Position numbers and translations under genes: made by a program | NCBI GenBank assembly: GCA_011777135.1 | Contig: JAABVY010000371.1 | Location: 18,475 to 27,150 of the forward strand | Direction: 5' to 3' | Source: Candidatus Zixiibacteriota bacterium | GTDB taxonomy: Bacteria; Zixibacteria; MSB-5A5; JAABVY01 | DNA: 8,676 nucleotides | Notes under the pieces: model-generated | Databases searched by the model: none | What the model was told of the DNA's origin: nothing | What the model saw: the letters and a program-made list of their open reading frames with translations, nothing else | Shown here: in pieces, positions 5,005 to 8,676 of the stretch | Position numbering within the stretch: position 1 is the stretch's first letter | Layout: each line of letters starts with the position of its first letter

Positions 5005-5361
5005 TTGTTAGATAAATATCTTACTGTCGCGGTCTTTCTCTTTGGTACAGTCGGCTTTGTTCTCGTAACTCTTTTTGTGGCAAAGCTGCTGCGACCCGCC
5101 AGGCCATCGGAAATCAAACTCCAGAATTATGAATGCGGAGAACCGACGGTTGGAACATCATGGGTTCAATTCAACGTAAGATTCTACATTTTTGCACTTT
5201 TATTTGTCATTTTTGACGTCGAGACCGTATTCATTTTCCCCTGGGCGGTCGTTTATGACAGCCTGGGATGGTTTGGTTTTATTGAGATGACAATTTTCCT
5301 GGCAATCCTGATTTATGGTCTGGTTTACGCCTGGAAGAAAGGTGTTTTGAAATGGGTGTAG
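5005..5361 (+). CDS. nuoA: NADH-quinone oxidoreductase (complex I) subunit A
   Basis: A 118-residue membrane protein, full length for NuoA (ND3). It has three transmembrane helices (about 4-28, 58-80 and 90-110). The loop between the first two carries the conserved YECGEP (42-47); in ND3 this cysteine loop reaches the quinone cavity and changes between active and resting states. FDVETVFIFPWA (70-81) with its buried acidic residues is the second family hallmark and lies near the quinone end of the proton path. Translation starts at TTG with a very strong ribosome binding site. It is the first gene of the nuo operon, and its 3' end overlaps nuoB by 10 nt. Confidence 0.96.
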   Translation: MLDKYLTVAVFLFGTVGFVLVTLFVAKLLRPARPSEIKLQNYECGEPTVGTSWVQFNVRFYIFALLFVIFDVETVFIFPWAVVYDSLGWFGFIEMTIFLAILIYGLVYAWKKGVLKWV

Positions 5362-5873
5362 CATCCAAGGTTCCTGTTTATTTGGAAAAAGCGCCCGGCG
5401 GAGGAATCCTTGTCACATCGATAGACAAGATCCTCAACTGGTCGCGGGCTTCCTCGCTTTGGTATCTACTTTTCGGCACCGCCTGTTGTGCGATTGAAAT
5501 GATGTGTACCGGCGCCTCCAGATATGATTTTGATAGATTGGGAATGATATTCCGCGCCTCGCCCCGTCAGTCCGATCTGATGTTTGTGGCGGGCACGATC
5601 ACACATAAAATGGCGTCTCGCGTCAAGCTGCTCTATGAGCAGATGGCCGAGCCGCGTTACGTTATCGCAATGGGCGGATGTGCTGTCCGCGGCGGACCTT
5701 TCTATTATGATACCTATGCGGTTTTAAAGGGCATAGATAAGGTCATTCCGGTTGATGTCTATATCCCGGGATGCCCACCACGCCCCGAATCATTAATGGA
5801 AGGCTGCCTGAAACTCAGAGAGAAGATCAGAAAAGAGAAAATGGCCGACTGGAGTTCCGACAGTGCAAAATGA
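5352..5873 (+). CDS. nuoB: NADH-quinone oxidoreductase subunit B, carries Fe-S cluster N2
   Basis: A 173-residue NuoB (PSST). The four ligands of the terminal [4Fe-4S] cluster N2 are all present: adjacent Cys45-Cys46 in GTACCAIEM, Cys110 in AMGGCAVRGG and Cys141 in YIPGCPPRPE, with family spacing. N2 hands electrons to quinone at the interface with NuoD. RASPRQSDLMFVAGT (68-82) is also family-typical. It is peripheral, on the cytoplasmic side. It starts inside the end of nuoA, with AAAGGTG about 7 nt upstream, and its end overlaps nuoC by 11 nt, so translation is probably coupled throughout. Confidence 0.97.
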   Translation: MGVASKVPVYLEKAPGGGILVTSIDKILNWSRASSLWYLLFGTACCAIEMMCTGASRYDFDRLGMIFRASPRQSDLMFVAGTITHKMASRVKLLYEQMAEPRYVIAMGGCAVRGGPFYYDTYAVLKGIDKVIPVDVYIPGCPPRPESLMEGCLKLREKIRKEKMADWSSDSAK

Positions 5874-6339
5874 GCAACTGGTTTCACAGCTTGCAGAAAA
5901 ATTTGGCGACAAAGTAGAAAAGATTGAGTTGAATCCGCCCCAGGCTGCTGTGGTTCTGGACAAATCCATCCTGGTAGAATTCGCCAGATATATCAAGGAA
6001 GACGAGAATCTGAAAATAGACTTCCTTTCCTCCCTTGCGGTAGTGGATTATCTCGAAAATGGCTTCGAAATGGTATATCATTTCTGCTCCATCGAATTCC
6101 GCCACAAATTAACCGTAAAGGTCAAGCTGGACAGAGAGAAACCGGAGATTGCCACCATACGGGAGCATTTCCCCGGGGCCGACTGGTATGAGCGCGAGGC
6201 TTGGGAGCTATTTGGTATCGATATTAAGGGGCATCCCGATCTGAAAACCTTCCTGCTGCCCGAGGACTGGAAGGATGGTTGGCCGATGCGCAGGGATTGG
6301 GAAGGCAATGATGATTTCGTGAAAATGCCTGAATTTTAA
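5863..6339 (+). CDS. nuoC: NADH-quinone oxidoreductase subunit C
   Basis: A 158-residue NuoC (30-kDa subunit). The C-terminal signature is intact: WYEREAWELFGI (108-119) followed by KGHPDLKTFLLPEDW (122-136), which packs against NuoD in the hydrophilic arm. The preceding alpha/beta domain (about 5-105) is the less conserved part of the family. It carries no redox centre. It is encoded separately and not fused to nuoD, unlike the NuoCD of enterobacteria. The start is GTG at 5863 within the end of nuoB, with GGAG 8 nt upstream. An ATG at 5870 is in another frame. Confidence 0.95.
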   Translation: MQNEQLVSQLAEKFGDKVEKIELNPPQAAVVLDKSILVEFARYIKEDENLKIDFLSSLAVVDYLENGFEMVYHFCSIEFRHKLTVKVKLDREKPEIATIREHFPGADWYEREAWELFGIDIKGHPDLKTFLLPEDWKDGWPMRRDWEGNDDFVKMPEF

Positions 6340-6342
6340 TAT

Positions 6343-7506
6343 ATGGAAGAAAAAGACCTGAACATAGAAGAGCAGCTCGAGCGGGAAGAGCAAAACCCTG
6401 AAGCCAGGGACCTCCATACCGAGGAGTTTCTGGTCAATATGGGCCCCCAGCATCCCTCCACCCATGGCGTCTGCCGGCTGCAGCTGACCATGGATGGCGA
6501 GGTTATCGTAAAGGTCGAGCCGTATATCGGTTACCTGCATCGGGCAATCGAAAAAATCTGTGAGAACCGGGTCTATAACCAGATCACTCCCTTCATGGAC
6601 AGGTTCGAATATGTATCTTCCATGCTGGCAGACTGGGTCTATGCCCTCTGTATGGAGAGGATCGGGCAGATTGAGGTCTCGCCAAGGGCGGAACATCTAC
6701 GCATAATCTTCGGCGAACTGCAGCGTATAGCCTCACACCTGATTTACTGGGGCGTATTCGGTATGGATCTGGGCGCCTTTACGCCCTTCCTCTACGGACT
6801 GCGGGAACGTGAAATGATTATGGATCTGTTCGAGGAGACCTGCGGACAAAGATTGACATACAATTACATCCGAATCGGCGGTGTTTCGCAGGACATCAAA
6901 CCCGGCTTTGAGCAGAAGTGCAGGAAATTCACCGGCTATATGCGGCAAGTTTTGGAAGATTATGAGGCTTTGCTAAATGAAAATCCGATTTTCCTGAGCC
7001 GTACCAAAGGAATCGGCATCGCTCCGCCTGACCTGTCAATCGCTTACGGCGTTTCGGGCCCGTCGCTGAGGGCATCAGGGGTGAATTGGGATGTCCGCAA
7101 GGATGATCCCTACGGATATTATGACAAATTTGAATTTGATATACCCAAGGGCAGGAACTATGACACCTGGGATCGTTACCAGGCCAGGGTCATTGAGATG
7201 CGCGAGTCGACAAAGCTCATCGACCAGGCCCTCGAAGGTCTGCCGGAGGGCGACCCGACATTCAAGGTGCGGGCCAGTTTCAAGCTTCCAGAAGGCGAAC
7301 ATTACGCGCGCATAGAATCTTCCCGGGGTGAAATGGGCTGTTATATCGTCTCCCAGGGTGAAAAGAAGCCCTACCGTCTGAAATTGCGGGGATCATCATT
7401 CAATAATCTTATGATCATTCCGGAAATCTCCAAGGGTCTGAAGATTGCCGACCTGGTCGCAATTTTCGCTTCCTATGATATTGTCATGCCGGAGGTCGAC
7501 AGGTAA
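6343..7506 (+). CDS. nuoD: NADH-quinone oxidoreductase subunit D (49-kDa, quinone site)
   Basis: A 387-residue NuoD. After an acidic leader of about 27 residues comes EEFLVNMGPQHPSTHGVCRL. His41 and Tyr90 (in DRFEYVS), 49 residues apart, correspond to the His-Tyr pair that holds the quinone headgroup in characterised complex I. GYLHRAIEK (63-71) and the C-terminal FASYDIVMPEVDR are standard family features. The protein forms the quinone chamber with NuoB and NuoH and is related to the large subunit of NiFe hydrogenases, whose metal-binding cysteines are absent. The ATG lies 3 nt after the nuoC stop. No Shine-Dalgarno is visible in the 20 bases before it, so initiation probably relies on coupling to nuoC. 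Confidence 0.97.
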   Translation: MEEKDLNIEEQLEREEQNPEARDLHTEEFLVNMGPQHPSTHGVCRLQLTMDGEVIVKVEPYIGYLHRAIEKICENRVYNQITPFMDRFEYVSSMLADWVYALCMERIGQIEVSPRAEHLRIIFGELQRIASHLIYWGVFGMDLGAFTPFLYGLREREMIMDLFEETCGQRLTYNYIRIGGVSQDIKPGFEQKCRKFTGYMRQVLEDYEALLNENPIFLSRTKGIGIAPPDLSIAYGVSGPSLRASGVNWDVRKDDPYGYYDKFEFDIPKGRNYDTWDRYQARVIEMRESTKLIDQALEGLPEGDPTFKVRASFKLPEGEHYARIESSRGEMGCYIVSQGEKKPYRLKLRGSSFNNLMIIPEISKGLKIADLVAIFASYDIVMPEVDR

Positions 7507-8495
7507 TGTTTCTTGGCATAGAGCTGCCCCAGATTGTTCTCTCAGCCATCTACTTCGCATTGACACTGGGATTTGTTTTACTGATGGCGCTTTTCCTGGT
7601 CTGGTGGGAGCGTAAGGTCTCCGCGCATATTCAGGTTCGGTTCGGCCCCATGATGACCGGTAAATGGCACGGCTGGTCGCAAACACTTGCGGATGCCCTG
7701 AAACTTCTGCAGAAAGAGGATATTGTACCGGGAGCGGCCGATAAGCGCGTTTATTTCTGGGCACCTGTGATAGTCTTTGGCGCCACCATGATGACCTTCG
7801 TGGTCATCCCCTGGTCACCCACCTTCATCGCTGCCGATCTCAACGTTGGAATCCTTTATATTATAGCAATCACGACCTTTACAATCATCAGCCTCTTGAT
7901 GGCCGGCTGGGGATCGAATAACAAATATTCGCTGCTGGGCGGCATGCGTTCGGCGGCACAGATTGTCTCATATGAGGTTCCCCTGACCCTTTCGATTATG
8001 GGTGTTGTGATGCTGGCGCAGTCACTGTCAATGCAGGACATTGTGGCCGACCAGGATAAATTTTGGAACTGGAATATAATCCGCCAGCCCCTGGGCTTTC
8101 TCGTGTATCTGGTGGCCGCAACAGCGGAGGTAAACCGAACACCTTTCGATTTGCCGGAAGCCGAGCAGGAATTGGTGGCGGGATTTAATATTGAGTATTC
8201 AGGTATGAAGTTCGCCATGTTCTTCCTGGCGGAATTCGTGAATATGTTTGTGGTCGCAGCTATCGCCACCACCCTTTTCCTGGGCGGCTGGTGGGGACCC
8301 TTCGGCAATGAGTCCCTGGGATGGCTGTGGTTTGTATTAAAGAGCCTGGGCGTTGTTTTCGTATTAATGTGGTTCAGGTGGACCTACCCGCGCTTGAGGG
8401 TCGACCATCTGATGGAATTTGCATGGAAATGGCTGTTGCCGCTGGCCTTCTTAAACCTCCTGGCAACAGGCTTGATATATAATTTGGTGAAGTAA
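7506..8495 (+). CDS. nuoH: NADH-quinone oxidoreductase subunit H (ND1-like membrane subunit)
   Basis: A 329-residue membrane protein with about eight transmembrane helices. The first family signature is WWERKVSAHIQVRFGP (33-48), followed by QTLADALKLLQKE (59-71). The second is EVNRTPFDLPEAEQELVAG (208-226) with NIEYSGMKF (228-236), whose acidic residues line the link between quinone chamber and proton channels. PRLRVDHLMEFAWKWLLPLA (295-314) is the usual C-terminal signature. NuoH anchors the hydrophilic arm to the membrane. Its ATG shares one base with the TAA of nuoD (TAATG), with GGAGG 10 nt upstream. It follows nuoD directly, with no nuoE, nuoF or nuoG between. Confidence 0.97.
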   Translation: MFLGIELPQIVLSAIYFALTLGFVLLMALFLVWWERKVSAHIQVRFGPMMTGKWHGWSQTLADALKLLQKEDIVPGAADKRVYFWAPVIVFGATMMTFVVIPWSPTFIAADLNVGILYIIAITTFTIISLLMAGWGSNNKYSLLGGMRSAAQIVSYEVPLTLSIMGVVMLAQSLSMQDIVADQDKFWNWNIIRQPLGFLVYLVAATAEVNRTPFDLPEAEQELVAGFNIEYSGMKFAMFFLAEFVNMFVVAAIATTLFLGGWWGPFGNESLGWLWFVLKSLGVVFVLMWFRWTYPRLRVDHLMEFAWKWLLPLAFLNLLATGLIYNLVK

Positions 8496-8497
8496 TC

Positions 8498-8676
8498 ATG
8501 GGTTTAGTAAAGGACTTCTTCTCCGGCATATATAATCTTGTGGTCGGTCTTTTTGTTACCGGCAAGCACCTTGGGAGGCATGCAATCACCTTGCAGTATC
8601 CCAAGGAACGCTGGGAGATGCCCGAGCGTTCCCGCGGCGTTGTGGTGCTTCTCTCCAATCCGGAGACCGGCGAACT
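8498..8676 (+). CDS. nuoI: NADH-quinone oxidoreductase subunit I, N-terminal part (runs off the window)
   Basis: The frame opens with an ATG two bases after the nuoH stop and stays open to the window edge, giving 59 complete codons. The amphipathic N-terminal helix (MGLVKDFFSGIYNLVVGL), then HAITLQYPKERWEMPERSRG, matches the start of NuoI, where (V/I)TxQYPxExWxxPERxRG precedes the first cluster-binding motif. The cysteines of clusters N6a and N6b would lie beyond the edge, so they cannot be checked. A segment VVVLLSNPETGE follows, as expected just before the first ferredoxin motif. GGTGA lies about 7 nt before the start. Confidence 0.9.
   Translation, partial: MGLVKDFFSGIYNLVVGLFVTGKHLGRHAITLQYPKERWEMPERSRGVVVLLSNPETGE

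Noticed and set aside
4860..5117. Minus-strand frame of 85 codons across the nuo promoter region
   Set aside because: It is antisense to the nuoA start and to the promoter and leader elements, and shows no known domain.
6208..6696. Minus-strand frame of 162 codons across nuoC and nuoD
   Set aside because: It is antisense to two unmistakable complex I genes. Long antisense frames are common opposite conserved genes with biased third positions.
7856..8308. Minus-strand frame of 150 codons within nuoH
   Set aside because: It is antisense to highly conserved NuoH signatures and has no independent support.

Overview
The window looks like a chromosomal segment of a Gram-negative (diderm) bacterium of moderate G+C. 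The pointers are Shine-Dalgarno-led genes, some with TTG or GTG starts, a putative lipoprotein, a secreted enzyme with a cleavable signal peptide, and a bacterial respiratory complex I operon. The gene order nuoA-B-C-D-H-I, with nuoC and nuoD separate and no nuoE, F or G between D and H, is known from several environmental lineages such as Bacteroidetes/Chlorobi-type bacteria and uncultured relatives. The TolB-like beta-propeller lipoprotein and the ERCC4-HhH protein would suit an uncultured FCB-group or Zixibacteria-like organism, but the phylum cannot be settled from this window. I see no mobile element, CRISPR array, tRNA or rRNA.

Layout. Positions 1-46 may hold the last codons of a plus-strand gene, followed by a small hairpin and an AT-rich leader. 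259-912 (+) encodes a compact ERCC4 (XPF/Hef-like) domain joined to a helix-hairpin-helix domain. Most of its hallmark catalytic residues are replaced, so it looks like a bacterial pseudonuclease. A convergent junction (913-1038) with inverted repeats follows. A three-gene minus-strand operon (2993 down to 1039) runs DUF302, OsmC-like, TolB-like lipoprotein, with the last two overlapping. A 148-bp divergent promoter region (2994-3141) separates it from a plus-strand pair, 3142-4726: a secreted phosphodiester-glycosidase-like (NAGPA/DUF2233) protein and a class I SAM methyltransferase. A weak terminator, a consensus -35 box and a 5'-leader hairpin fill 4727-5004. The complex I operon runs from 5005 off the right edge (nuoABCDH and the start of nuoI).

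How the genes work together. The nuo genes are packed with overlaps or gaps of 0-3 nt and encode the quinone-side hydrophilic module (B, C, D, I) plus the membrane subunits A and H. These six form the core that passes electrons through cluster N2 to quinone. No NADH-oxidising module is encoded between D and H, so the electron donor is open. The minus-strand operon joins two small cysteine-containing proteins of redox flavour (OsmC-like, DUF302) with an envelope lipoprotein of unknown function. The ERCC4-HhH gene stands alone. It is the most unusual item here, because inactive ERCC4 domains are best known as partner subunits in eukaryotic DNA-repair nucleases.
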